Shown here piece by piece: positions 1 through 7,813 of a stretch of DNA of 51,623 nt. Position 1 is the first letter of the stretch; every line of letters begins with the position of its first letter. Origin of the DNA: CAYPTB01 sp964413535 (GTDB lineage Bacteria; Planctomycetota; UBA1135; GCA-002686595); assembly GCA_964413535.1 (NCBI GenBank), contig CAYPTB010000003.1, positions 1 through 51,623 of the forward strand, in the 5' to 3' direction. Under the pieces are notes generated by a model. That model searched no databases and was not told the DNA's origin. It saw nothing but the letters and a program-made list of their open reading frames with translations. The position numbers and the translations under genes were made by a program.

Positions 1-17
1 CGCTTGCGGCTGTTCAC
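1..17 (-). CDS. 5' end of a gene cut by the window edge
   Basis: Only the first codons are inside the window: GTG followed by codons for Asn-Ser-Arg-Lys. The reason to call a gene is the strong Shine-Dalgarno sequence GGGAGGAA on the minus strand, eight bases before the GTG. It would follow the Cys-repeat gene in the same direction, separated by about 200 bp that hold a tandem repeat. Nothing can be said about its function. Confidence 0.4.
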
Positions 18-80
18 GTGGTATTCCTCCCGGGGTGTGGCGCGGCTCTAACCCGTGCCGCGCTGCACGCACAACCGGCC

Positions 81-200
81 GCCCGCGGGCGGCCGTCGCC
101 GTATCGGACCGCCCTCGGGCGGCCGTCGTCGTTCCGGACCGCCCTCGGGCGGCCGTCGTCGTTCCGGACCGCTCGCAGGCGGCCGTCGTCGTTCCAGCAC
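81..200. repeat. Four tandem 30-bp repeats, each with a GC hairpin
   Basis: Four head-to-tail units begin at 81, 111, 141 and 171. Units 2 and 3 are identical; units 1 and 4 differ at a few bases. Each junction is palindromic, for example CCGCCCTCGGGCGG at 109-122 and 139-152 and CCGCCCGCGGGCGG at 79-92; the fourth is imperfect. The array sits between two genes read on the minus strand. The 30-bp period is close to three helical turns. It could be a length-variable tandem repeat, a chain of RNA hairpins in the intergenic transcript, or a phased binding array. Reading frames through it give Pro/Arg-rich peptides that look non-biological. Confidence 0.9.
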
Positions 201-214
201 GGAGAGCCCGATCC

Positions 215-925
215 TCAGCGCCCGCTCCCCTCGCGCGTCTGCGCTCCGCGCGCGGCGTCCTGGACGCGCATGGCGTGCTTGGCCGGGTCCTTCTCGTAGC
301 TCGCGACGCAGTCCGAGCAGCACAGACGCACGAGCGTCACGCCGTACAGCTTGTCGACCACGCGCTCCGAATCGGCGAGCGGGCGGTTGCTGATGGGGCA
401 GGTCGCGAGCGGATAGCTCGACCGCAGCTTCTCGATCAGGGCCGCGTCGATCTTGGCGATGAGCTCGTCGGGGTTGCGGGTCAGGCCCTTCTTGCAGCTC
501 TTGCAGCACAGCCGCACGAGGCGCGTGCCGTGCACGACGTCGATCGGCGCGCCCATGCTGCCGAGCTCCTCGCCGCTGACGGCGCAGGTCGTGAGCGGGT
601 AGATCGGCGTCTGCTCCGCGATGACGGCCTGGTCGATCTTCGCGCCGTAGGTCTCGGGGCTCGCGTCGACCTTCTTCGCGCACTCGGCGCTGCACACGAG
701 GAACAGGCGGCCTTGCACCACGTGAGCGACGGGCTCGACCCCGTCGCCGAAGCGCTTGCCGCTCACGAGGCACTCCCGGAACGGGTAGGCCGGCCGCTGG
801 GCCTTCACGACGGCGTCCTGCGCCTCGTCGCCGAGCGCAGGCCCCGCGGAGCGCGTCGCGACGGCCGCAAAAGCGAGCGGGAGCGCTGCGAGGAGCGCGA
901 GGCCGGTGAGGAGGATCGTCTTCAT
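215..925 (-). CDS. Exported protein with three Cys-rich (YHS/TRASH-like) repeats
   Basis: The protein has 236 residues. The start at 925 is preceded by an AGAAAGAAG ribosome site and opens with a hydrophobic signal peptide (MKTILLTGLALLAALPLAFA). The mature part is three copies of a module of about 55 residues. Each copy starts with Tyr-Pro, has a lone Cys followed by Ser-Gly or Ser-Asn (CLVSG, CAVSG, CPISN), and ends with a paired-Cys element (CSAEC, CCKSC, CCSDC). The spacing resembles YHS/TRASH-type metal-binding folds, so extracytoplasmic metal binding is likely but inferred. Reading starts further upstream would hide the signal peptide. It is divergent from the GH20 gene. Confidence 0.75.
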   Translation of the reverse strand: MKTILLTGLALLAALPLAFAAVATRSAGPALGDEAQDAVVKAQRPAYPFRECLVSGKRFGDGVEPVAHVVQGRLFLVCSAECAKKVDASPETYGAKIDQAVIAEQTPIYPLTTCAVSGEELGSMGAPIDVVHGTRLVRLCCKSCKKGLTRNPDELIAKIDAALIEKLRSSYPLATCPISNRPLADSERVVDKLYGVTLVRLCCSDCVASYEKDPAKHAMRVQDAARGAQTREGSGR

Positions 926-1084
926 CTCTAGTCTTCTTTCTCTCGGGTAGGTGGGGAACCAGGGTAGCAAGACCGCTCTACGCGGTCCGGGCCCGATCGG
1001 CGACAGGCGCGCGTGGGCGGCCCGATGTTCGACGGGCGATCGCCGAGGGGCGAGCGCCGCCGCCACCCGCTACCTTCGCGAGCC

Positions 1085-2971
1085 GTGAACCACGCAGACG
1101 CGCTCTCGCTCTTGGTCCCGCGCCCCCGGCGGGTCGTCCGGACCGGGGACCGCCAGCGGTTCGAGGCGGGGCTCGTGCTGGAGCCCGGCGCGCCCTCGGC
1201 GCGGCTGCGGGCGGCGGCGCTGCGGCTCCCGGGCGTCCGCGAGGGGGGCGCCGGCGCCCGGTTGCGGCTCGCCCTGCGTGAGCCCGCCGGAGCGCCGCAG
1301 GGCTACACGCTCGTCGTCGACCGGGAGGGGGTCGCCGTGCGCGGCGCGGACGAGGCGGGCGTCTTCCACGGGCTCGCGACGCTCGCGCAGCTCCTCTCGC
1401 GTACGCCGGCGGCGCCCGGCCGAGCCGAGCACGGCGCGCTCGTCGTGCTCGACGGCGTCGCGATCGAGGACGCGCCCGGGTTTCGCGCGCGCGCCGTGTC
1501 GCTCGACGTGAACCGCGACAAGGTGCCGACGATGGAGACGCTCTACGCCCTCGTCGACCGCCTCGCCGCGTGGAAGGTGAACCAGCTCCAGCTCTACATG
1601 GAGCACGTCTTCGCCTACGTCGGCCACGAGGAGGTCTGGCGCGACGCGAGCCCCTTCACCCCGGCCGAGATCCGCGCGCTCGACCGCTACTGCCGCGAGC
1701 GCTTCGTCGAGCTCGTGCCGAACCAGAACAGCCTCGCGCACTTCCACCGCTGGCTCGTGCACCCGCGTTACCGCGAGCTCGCCGAGGTGCCCGAGGGCAT
1801 CGTGCATCCCTTCTCGCACGATCCCGAGCCCTTCAGCCTGTGCCCCACCGACGAGCGGACCCTCGCGCTGCTCGCCGACCTCTACGACCAGCTCCTGCCG
1901 AACTTCACGAGCTCGCTCTTCAACGTCGGCCTCGACGAGCCGATCGACCTCGGTCAGGGCCGCTCGAAGCGCGTCTGCGACGAGATCGGCGCGGGACGGC
2001 TCTTCCTCGCCCACCTCGTGCGCGTGCGCGACCTGGCGGCGGAGCGCGGGAAGACGATCCAGTTCTGGGCGGACTGGATCCTCCTGCACCCCGAGCTCGT
2101 GCGCGAGCTGCCCAAGGACGTGATCGCGATGGAGTGGGGCTACGAGGCCGACCATCCGTTCGAAGCGGAGCAGGAGACGCTCGCGCGCGCCCTCGAGCGC
2201 CGCTACGTGTGTCCCGGCACGAGCAGTTGGAACAGCATCGTCGGCCGCCCCGCGAACGCCTTCGCGAACCTCGAGCGCGCGAGCCGCGCGGGCCGCCGCT
2301 TCGGCTGCGAGGGCCTGCTCGTCGCCGACTGGGGCGACCACGGCCACTGGCAACCGCTGCCCGTGAGCTACCCCGGCCTGCTCTTCGGCGCGTGCGCGGC
2401 GTGGAACGCGGACGACCTGCCGTCGCCGCCGGAGGTCGCGGCGTTGCTCGACGCGCACGTCTTCGGCGCGCACGCCGCCGCCGGCGAGGCGACCCTCGGC
2501 GCAGCGCTCCTGCGCCTCGGCGCCGCGTCGGCCGCCTGCCGCACCCGCTGCGTGAACGGGAGCGCGCCGTTCTTCCTCCTGCACTACGCGCACGCGCCGC
2601 TGCCGCACCCGCGGCTCGAAGGCCTGACGGCCGCCGGCCTCGAGGACGCCGTCGCCGCGCTCGACGACGGAGCCGAGCTCCTGGCGCGCTCGAGCCCTCC
2701 GCCCGGCGCCGAGGCCGAGCTCGCGACGCGCGAGCTCGCGCTCGCAGCCGACCTCGCGCGCGCCGGCTGCCGCCTCGGGCTCGCGCGCCTGCGCGCGGAC
2801 GGCGCGCCCTGCGTCGAACTCCCGCCGACCGAGCGGCGCGCGCTCGCCGACGACCTCGACGCGCTCGCCCTGCGCCACCGCGAGCTGTGGACCGCCCGCA
2901 ACCGCCCCGGCGGCCTCGACGCCTCCGCCGGCCGCATCAAGCGCGTCGCCCGGCTCCTCGACCCCCGCTGA
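1085..2971 (+). CDS. Glycoside hydrolase family 20-like protein
   Basis: From the GTG at 1085 the protein has 628 residues. An N-terminal domain of about 110 residues resembles the GH20b fold that precedes hexosaminidase barrels (GYTLVVDREGVAVRG, GVFHGLATLAQLL). The barrel follows, with FRARAVSLDVNRDKVP at its entry and WKVNQLQLYMEH. The acidic pair expected for GH20 substrate-assisted catalysis is in FNVGLDEP near residues 283-284. The usual HxGGDE motif is altered, so the substrate is uncertain; a terminal N-acetylhexosamine would fit the family. No signal peptide is visible, suggesting a cytoplasmic role. No good ribosome site marks the start; ATGs at 1013 and 1025 are alternatives. Confidence 0.75.
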   Translation: MNHADALSLLVPRPRRVVRTGDRQRFEAGLVLEPGAPSARLRAAALRLPGVREGGAGARLRLALREPAGAPQGYTLVVDREGVAVRGADEAGVFHGLATLAQLLSRTPAAPGRAEHGALVVLDGVAIEDAPGFRARAVSLDVNRDKVPTMETLYALVDRLAAWKVNQLQLYMEHVFAYVGHEEVWRDASPFTPAEIRALDRYCRERFVELVPNQNSLAHFHRWLVHPRYRELAEVPEGIVHPFSHDPEPFSLCPTDERTLALLADLYDQLLPNFTSSLFNVGLDEPIDLGQGRSKRVCDEIGAGRLFLAHLVRVRDLAAERGKTIQFWADWILLHPELVRELPKDVIAMEWGYEADHPFEAEQETLARALERRYVCPGTSSWNSIVGRPANAFANLERASRAGRRFGCEGLLVADWGDHGHWQPLPVSYPGLLFGACAAWNADDLPSPPEVAALLDAHVFGAHAAAGEATLGAALLRLGAASAACRTRCVNGSAPFFLLHYAHAPLPHPRLEGLTAAGLEDAVAALDDGAELLARSSPPPGAEAELATRELALAADLARAGCRLGLARLRADGAPCVELPPTERRALADDLDALALRHRELWTARNRPGGLDASAGRIKRVARLLDPR

Positions 2972-3133
2972 CGACCCGTTCGCTCCGATCCAGTTCGCTC
3001 CGTCCCAGACGAGACGCTGCAAGGCGAGCCGCTCGACCGAAGACGGCCAATCGCGCACCTTCGCTCGACGTCACGACCTGCCGCAGGCCCGCTCGTCGGC
3101 CAGAATCACACGACCCGCCCCGAACCACGCGCC

Positions 3134-3553
<420 letters not shown>

Positions 3554-3684
3554 GGCGTGCAGCCAAATCCTCGGATTCAGGATTGCCGCCGATCCACGCT
3601 CGTCCTCTCGCTGGGATTACTAGAGTACTCGGGTACACGGCACGAAAGGCTCGACGGGGACCCCGACTCGAAGGGAGCAACGGC

Positions 3685-4536
3685 ATGAGACGCGGAACGT
3701 GGTTGCTCGGCGTGTGCAGCACAGTGGTTGCGCTTCCTCTGCTCGCCTCTCCTCCTGGCCAAGGAAAGGGGAAGAAGCCCGACACCGGCGTGCCGCAGGA
3801 AACGCTCGAGATCGGGGACGACGTGAAGGACGTCCCCGCCCAGGATCTGCGTGCCCTCGGCGACGAGAACAAGCGCTACTTCCTGATCGGACCGCGCGAA
3901 GGTGTAACTCCGCCGAAGTCAGGCTTCGCGCTGATGCTCGTGATGCCCGGTGGCGATGGCTCAGCGAACTTCACTTCCTTCGTCCGGAACGTCTGGAAGC
4001 AATCGGCTCCAGAGGACTGGATCTTCGCGCAACTCGTCGCCGTGAAGTGGAAGCCCGATCAAGAGGTGGTCTGGCCTACACGTCTGGCGCGAGTTCCTTC
4101 GATGGACTTCACCACCGAGGAGTTCGTCGAAGCCGTCGTCGACGACGTCCAGAAGAAGCAGAAGCTCGACATCGACCCCGCCCGTGTCTTCCAGCTCGGT
4201 TGGTCATCTGGCGGCCCGGCGGAGTACGCGATCGCGTTGCAGAAATCTGGTCCAGTCACGGGTTCCTACGTCGCCATGTCCGTGTTCCACCGCGATGCGC
4301 TGAAAAGCAGCCTGAAATACGCCAAGGGCCAGGCGTTCTTCATCGACCACTCGCCGGATGACGCGACGTGCAAGTTCACCTTCGCCGAGCAAGCCCGCGA
4401 CGAGCTTGCGAAGGAGGGCGCTGAGGTCGAGCTCGTTACCTACAAGGGGGGCCATGGTTGGCAGGACGATCCGTTGGCTCGCCTGAAAAAAGGCTTCGTC
4501 TGGCTCGACGAGCACTGCGGCAAGCCGAAGAAGTGA
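3685..4536 (+). CDS. Exported alpha/beta-hydrolase (predicted esterase)
   Basis: The ATG at 3685 has a good ribosome site (AAGGGAGC) and starts a signal peptide (MRRGTWLLGVCSTVVALPLL). The mature protein has an alpha/beta-hydrolase fold. The nucleophile elbow is GWSSGG (Ser near residue 174), the likely acid is in HSPDDATC near 224, and the catalytic His is in GGHGWQDD near 256. MPGGDGS near residue 95 probably forms the oxyanion hole. At 283 residues it is the size of small exported planctomycete esterases. The substrate is unknown. It runs convergent to the zinc-ribbon gene. Confidence 0.8.
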   Translation: MRRGTWLLGVCSTVVALPLLASPPGQGKGKKPDTGVPQETLEIGDDVKDVPAQDLRALGDENKRYFLIGPREGVTPPKSGFALMLVMPGGDGSANFTSFVRNVWKQSAPEDWIFAQLVAVKWKPDQEVVWPTRLARVPSMDFTTEEFVEAVVDDVQKKQKLDIDPARVFQLGWSSGGPAEYAIALQKSGPVTGSYVAMSVFHRDALKSSLKYAKGQAFFIDHSPDDATCKFTFAEQARDELAKEGAEVELVTYKGGHGWQDDPLARLKKGFVWLDEHCGKPKK

Positions 4537-4679
4537 ACGGGCGAAGCAGGGTCCGGCCGTCGTGCCATGCGATGGCGAGAAGCTGCTGCCGCGCGCCGTG
4601 CGCCACGAGGGAAAGGTGGCGCCTTCGTCTCGTCGGCGTCATCGGCCGCGCTCGATCGAGGGCATCCTGGTCCGAGGGC

Positions 4680-4916
4680 CTACTTCGCCGCGAACTCGGG
4701 TCCCGCGTAGGACTCGAGGAAGCCGCAGCCCGAGCAACGGAACGTCCCGATCGGGACGAGCTTCTCGTCGGGCAGCTTCGTGCCGACCCAGAACGACTTC
4801 ACCGGCGCGCCTTCGGCCCACTGGCTGACGAGCCGCCCGCCGTGCGTGTTGTCGAGCACGAAGCCCTGCTCCATCCGACCGCCACACTTCGGGCACTTCT
4901 CTGGGGGCTTCGTCAT
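4680..4916 (-). CDS. Small zinc-ribbon protein
   Basis: The protein has 78 residues. It opens with a CPKCGGRMEQGFV knuckle and closes with a second pair, FRCSGCGF, which together make a four-Cys zinc site. Between them is a beta-rich stretch (SFWVGTKLPDEKLVPIG). This layout resembles the PF20097 (DUF6487) family of small ribbon proteins, though that assignment is from memory of the pattern. The ATG at 4916 puts the first knuckle near the N-terminus, as expected; an in-frame start at 4958 would only add a basic tail. The function is unknown. Confidence 0.75.
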   Translation of the reverse strand: MTKPPEKCPKCGGRMEQGFVLDNTHGGRLVSQWAEGAPVKSFWVGTKLPDEKLVPIGTFRCSGCGFLESYAGPEFAAK

Positions 4917-5021
4917 CTGCGCTCCTCGATCCGACCGCGTCCACGGCGACGCTGCCATGATGCCACGGCGCGCGCGTTCTCGTCAGCGCGAGGCGAGTCG
5001 CTCAGCCGCGGGCGCGCCCCG

Positions 5022-5645
5022 TCACGGGGACTCGGACGCCGATCGGTCGGCGCCGGGCGTCGCGCGCGCGCTCCCGCTCGCGCTCCCGCTCGCCGTCGCG
5101 CGCGCGTGCGAGCGCACGCACAGCGCGCCCGTGAAGAGCGCCGCGCCCACGAAGAACCCCGTGTAGTGCAGCGCGTCCGCGCCGAAGAAAACGGCCAGCG
5201 CGTACGGCCCCGCGGCCACGACGACGCCGAGCACCCCGTAGATGCGCGTGCGATAGACCCACTGGAACGGCAGGAAGTGCGCGCCCACGACCGCCGCCAA
5301 CGCCACGGGCACGAAGTCGGGCGCGAAGTTCCAGACGAGGAGCACCGCCGGGAACGCGACCATCTGCACGAAGAGGAGCTGCAGGGTGAGCGGCAGCAGC
5401 GGATCGGGCCCCTCGACGCGCAAGTAGGCGACGCGGCGTTCGAGCGCGATCGCGACGGGCGTCGCCGGCATCCCGAGCAGCACGTAGATCCACGGCGCCA
5501 CGTCGCGCGGCACGAGGTAGCTGGCCACGGCGCCCGCGGTCCACACGCAGGCGAACACGAGGAGGAACGGGAAGCCCGCGACCGACGACAGGATCGCCTG
5601 GCGGCGCAACGCGTCGAGCACCTCCGTCGTCCGCTCCCCGTCCAT
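5022..5645 (-). CDS. Six-helix integral membrane protein (DUF7010-like)
   Basis: This protein of 207 residues has six predicted membrane segments, beginning with ILSSVAGFPFLLVFACVW and ending with GFFVGAALFTGALCV. The central FLPFQWVYRTRIYGVLGV resembles the signature of DUF7010-type membrane proteins; this is a tentative match. The last 25 residues are a low-complexity Ser/Ala/Gly tail after the final helix. No catalytic motif is visible. About 105 bp separate it from the zinc-ribbon gene, which is read in the same direction, so the two may share a transcript. Confidence 0.7.
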   Translation of the reverse strand: MDGERTTEVLDALRRQAILSSVAGFPFLLVFACVWTAGAVASYLVPRDVAPWIYVLLGMPATPVAIALERRVAYLRVEGPDPLLPLTLQLLFVQMVAFPAVLLVWNFAPDFVPVALAAVVGAHFLPFQWVYRTRIYGVLGVVVAAGPYALAVFFGADALHYTGFFVGAALFTGALCVRSHARATASGSASGSARATPGADRSASESP

Positions 5646-5765
5646 GCGGCCGGATGATCTGCCCGCGTCGGCGCGGCTGTCAAGCGGAGCGCGCGCGCGA
5701 GTGGCTCCGAGCTCGAACTCGGGAGCGGTGCGGGACGGTGCGAATCGCGCCTGCGCCGCCCGGCT

Positions 5766-7106
5766 TCAGCTCCTCGGCAAGTAGCGGTAGGTGGAGGCGA
5801 GCCGCGCGCTCCCGTCCTCGTCGATGCGGAGCATCGCCTTCTCGAAGCCGCCGCCCTCGAGCGCGCGGTAGGTCCAGCGCACGCGCGGCGGCGCGAGGCC
5901 CGCCGGCGCATCGCGCGGGACGACGGTCTCGAGCACGAGCGCGCGCCGGGTTGCGTCCCAGCTCCCCCATACATGCAACGCGCTCGGGTGGAAGCCGTCG
6001 AGCTGCACGAGCTCGTAGTGTCCCGGGACGGCCGTCGGTCCCACGAAGGCCATGCCCTCCAGGGAGCCGCGATCGGGATCGTCGAGGACGAAGCTCTCGC
6101 GCGTGAAGCGCCCGACGTGCGCAGGGGACCAGGTCGCTCGCCCCGCGAGCTCGCGGAACTCCTCGCCGAAGACCATGCGGGCGCGGACGTCGAAGTCGCC
6201 CGACATGCGCGCGAGCAGGTCCTCGAGCTCGGGCTCGGCCGTCCCCGACGTCCGGCTCTCCACGGCTCTGCGGCGCGGCTCGTTCGTCTCGATGTGCATG
6301 CGCTGCGACGCCAGGTCGAGCGTCAAGCGCGCGTCCCCGAACAGGCGCGCGCCGACGTTGCCGAGTCCGCGCCCGGCGATCTGGGGCAAGTCGGCGATGC
6401 GCAGGAGCGCGTGCTCGTGTCGCAGCGGACCGAGCTCGATCGCCCCGTCGAGCTCGACTTGGCGGATCTCCGCGTCGCCCATGGGCGTGCGCGCGACGCC
6501 GAGCACCTGGGGGACTCCCTTCTGCGGCAAGCGCTCCGCCAGCTCGCTCGGAACGAGCAGCAACTCGGGCGAGCCCGTGTCGAGATGCGCCTCGAGCGCG
6601 ACGCCGCCCGCCCGCAGCGAAACGGTGGGAATCCCGTCCATGCCTCCGTCCGAGAAGAACCCGATCGTGTCCGGATCGTCCTCGGACAAGGCGCCGTGGG
6701 CCAGCTCGAATCGGCGCGTGCCGAAATCGAACACGATCAACGATCCGGCGAACGCGTGGATCCCGAGGATCCCGTCGATGCGCTCGGTCGTTCCCGGGGG
6801 CGAGAGCGGAAAGTCGATCCGGCGCACCGGCGGATTCGCCAAGCGAGCCTCGCCCAAGCGCAGCTCGTCGACGTCGCCCACCTCGCGTCCGAGGACCAAC
6901 ACGCTGGTCGAGCCCGTGTCGACGATCAAGCGCAGCGTCCGGTCGCCGCACTGCGCTTCGACCACGGGCCGCCCATCCCAGGAGTGCATGGGAACGCTCG
7001 TTCCCTCGGGCGGAACCTCGAAGCGCGAGCGAGTGTCCTGCGGCGACCGGGGGGTGGACACGACGGACGGGACGAGCCCGCACAGCATCAGGGCGAGGAA
7101 CGACAT
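5766..7106 (-). CDS. Exported retropepsin/pepsin-like aspartic protease
   Basis: The ATG at 7106 has GGAGAACC in front and begins a short signal peptide (MSFLALMLCGLVPSVVS). The protein of 446 residues has two aspartic protease signatures, IVDTGSTS (Asp63) and HLDTGSPE (Asp near 174). That suggests two lobes in one chain, each giving a catalytic Asp. The last 170 residues are a beta-rich domain of unknown function. An exported or periplasmic protease is likely. It is divergent from a PadR-type regulator 103 bp away, with a palindrome between them, so the regulator may control it. Starting at 7223 would bury the signal peptide and cross the operator. Confidence 0.82.
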   Translation of the reverse strand: MSFLALMLCGLVPSVVSTPRSPQDTRSRFEVPPEGTSVPMHSWDGRPVVEAQCGDRTLRLIVDTGSTSVLVLGREVGDVDELRLGEARLANPPVRRIDFPLSPPGTTERIDGILGIHAFAGSLIVFDFGTRRFELAHGALSEDDPDTIGFFSDGGMDGIPTVSLRAGGVALEAHLDTGSPELLLVPSELAERLPQKGVPQVLGVARTPMGDAEIRQVELDGAIELGPLRHEHALLRIADLPQIAGRGLGNVGARLFGDARLTLDLASQRMHIETNEPRRRAVESRTSGTAEPELEDLLARMSGDFDVRARMVFGEEFRELAGRATWSPAHVGRFTRESFVLDDPDRGSLEGMAFVGPTAVPGHYELVQLDGFHPSALHVWGSWDATRRALVLETVVPRDAPAGLAPPRVRWTYRALEGGGFEKAMLRIDEDGSARLASTYRYLPRS

Positions 7107-7144
7107 GGAAGGTTCTCCGGGGTCGGGGAGGTTCGGTCGGGCGT

Positions 7145-7163
7145 ATGGTACGATTCGTACTAT
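7145..7163. promoter_or_regulatory. Candidate PadR operator (19-bp palindrome)
   Basis: The half-sites GTACGA (7148-7153) and TCGTAC (7155-7160) form a perfect inverted repeat around one base. An AT/AT pair extends it outside one mismatch. It lies between the divergent protease and PadR genes, 39 bp from one start and 47 bp from the other, and it is one of the few A/T-rich spots in the area. It could repress both promoters. This is inferred from position and symmetry. Confidence 0.55.
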
Positions 7164-7209
7164 CTGGACCCTACGCGTCCCCGCCGGCGGCGTTTGGGTC
7201 GATTTCGGA

Positions 7210-7773
7210 ATGCACTCCCTCACCGAGCTTGAAGCCGTGGTCCTGGGCGCCCTGTGGCGCGGCGGCGGCGGAACGGCCTATTCCGTGCGCAGACAGCTCG
7301 CCGCCTCCCCTTCCGCGCGCTTCTCGGCCAGCGCGGGCGCGGTCTATCCGCTGGTGCAGCGGCTCGCGAAGCTGGGACTCCTCTCCGGTCGCGGAACGCG
7401 CGCGGGCGACCGCGAGGCGACGGTCTGGCAGTGCACGACCGCCGGTCGCGCCGCGCTCCGCGCTTGGCTCGACGTTCCCGAGTCCTCGGCCGAGCTCGTC
7501 ACCGCCGATCCCTTGCGCACGCGGATCGTCTTCCTCGGACTCCTGTCGGCCCGAGCCCGGACGCTGTGGCTCGAGCGAGCCGAGGAGGCGCTGCACGCCC
7601 ACGCCGAGCACATCGCGCGACTCCTCGCGGAGGAACGTGACGATCCCTGGCTCGCGCTCGCGCACGAGAACGCGCTGCTGCAAGCTCAGGCGCGCCTGGT
7701 GTGGATCCGCGCCGCGCGCGCCGCGAACGACGACGCCGTCGCGAAGCCCACTCGCGCGCGCCGAACGCGCTGA
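7210..7773 (+). CDS. PadR-family transcriptional regulator
   Basis: The protein has 187 residues. The N-terminal winged helix shows the PadR pattern: LTELEAVVLGALWRGG, AYSVRRQL, GAVYPLVQRLAKLGLLSGRG, and a wing ending in VWQCTTAGRAALRAWL. The C-terminal half is helical (RTLWLERAEEALHAHAEHI), as in dimerising PadR-like proteins. It is divergent from the aspartic protease gene and probably binds the palindrome at 7145-7163. The effector is unknown. It ends with a basic tail and is convergent with the TolC-like gene, leaving only 40 bp. Confidence 0.88.
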   Translation: MHSLTELEAVVLGALWRGGGGTAYSVRRQLAASPSARFSASAGAVYPLVQRLAKLGLLSGRGTRAGDREATVWQCTTAGRAALRAWLDVPESSAELVTADPLRTRIVFLGLLSARARTLWLERAEEALHAHAEHIARLLAEERDDPWLALAHENALLQAQARLVWIRAARAANDDAVAKPTRARRTR

Positions 7774-7813
7774 GGCCTGCGCGGAAGACGCCGCGGGCAG
7801 GGCGAAGTGCGCG

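Noticed and set aside
81..200. Short CRISPR-like array.
   Set aside because: The 30-bp units are directly adjacent with no spacers, and there are no cas genes.
1070..3058. Minus-strand open frame of 662 codons opposite the GH20 gene.
   Set aside because: The plus-strand frame carries the GH20 domains; the other is a mirror frame with biased composition.
4458..5657. Plus-strand frame of 399 codons.
   Set aside because: It crosses the zinc-ribbon and membrane protein genes on the opposite strand and encodes Arg/His/Glu-rich sequence with no domain.
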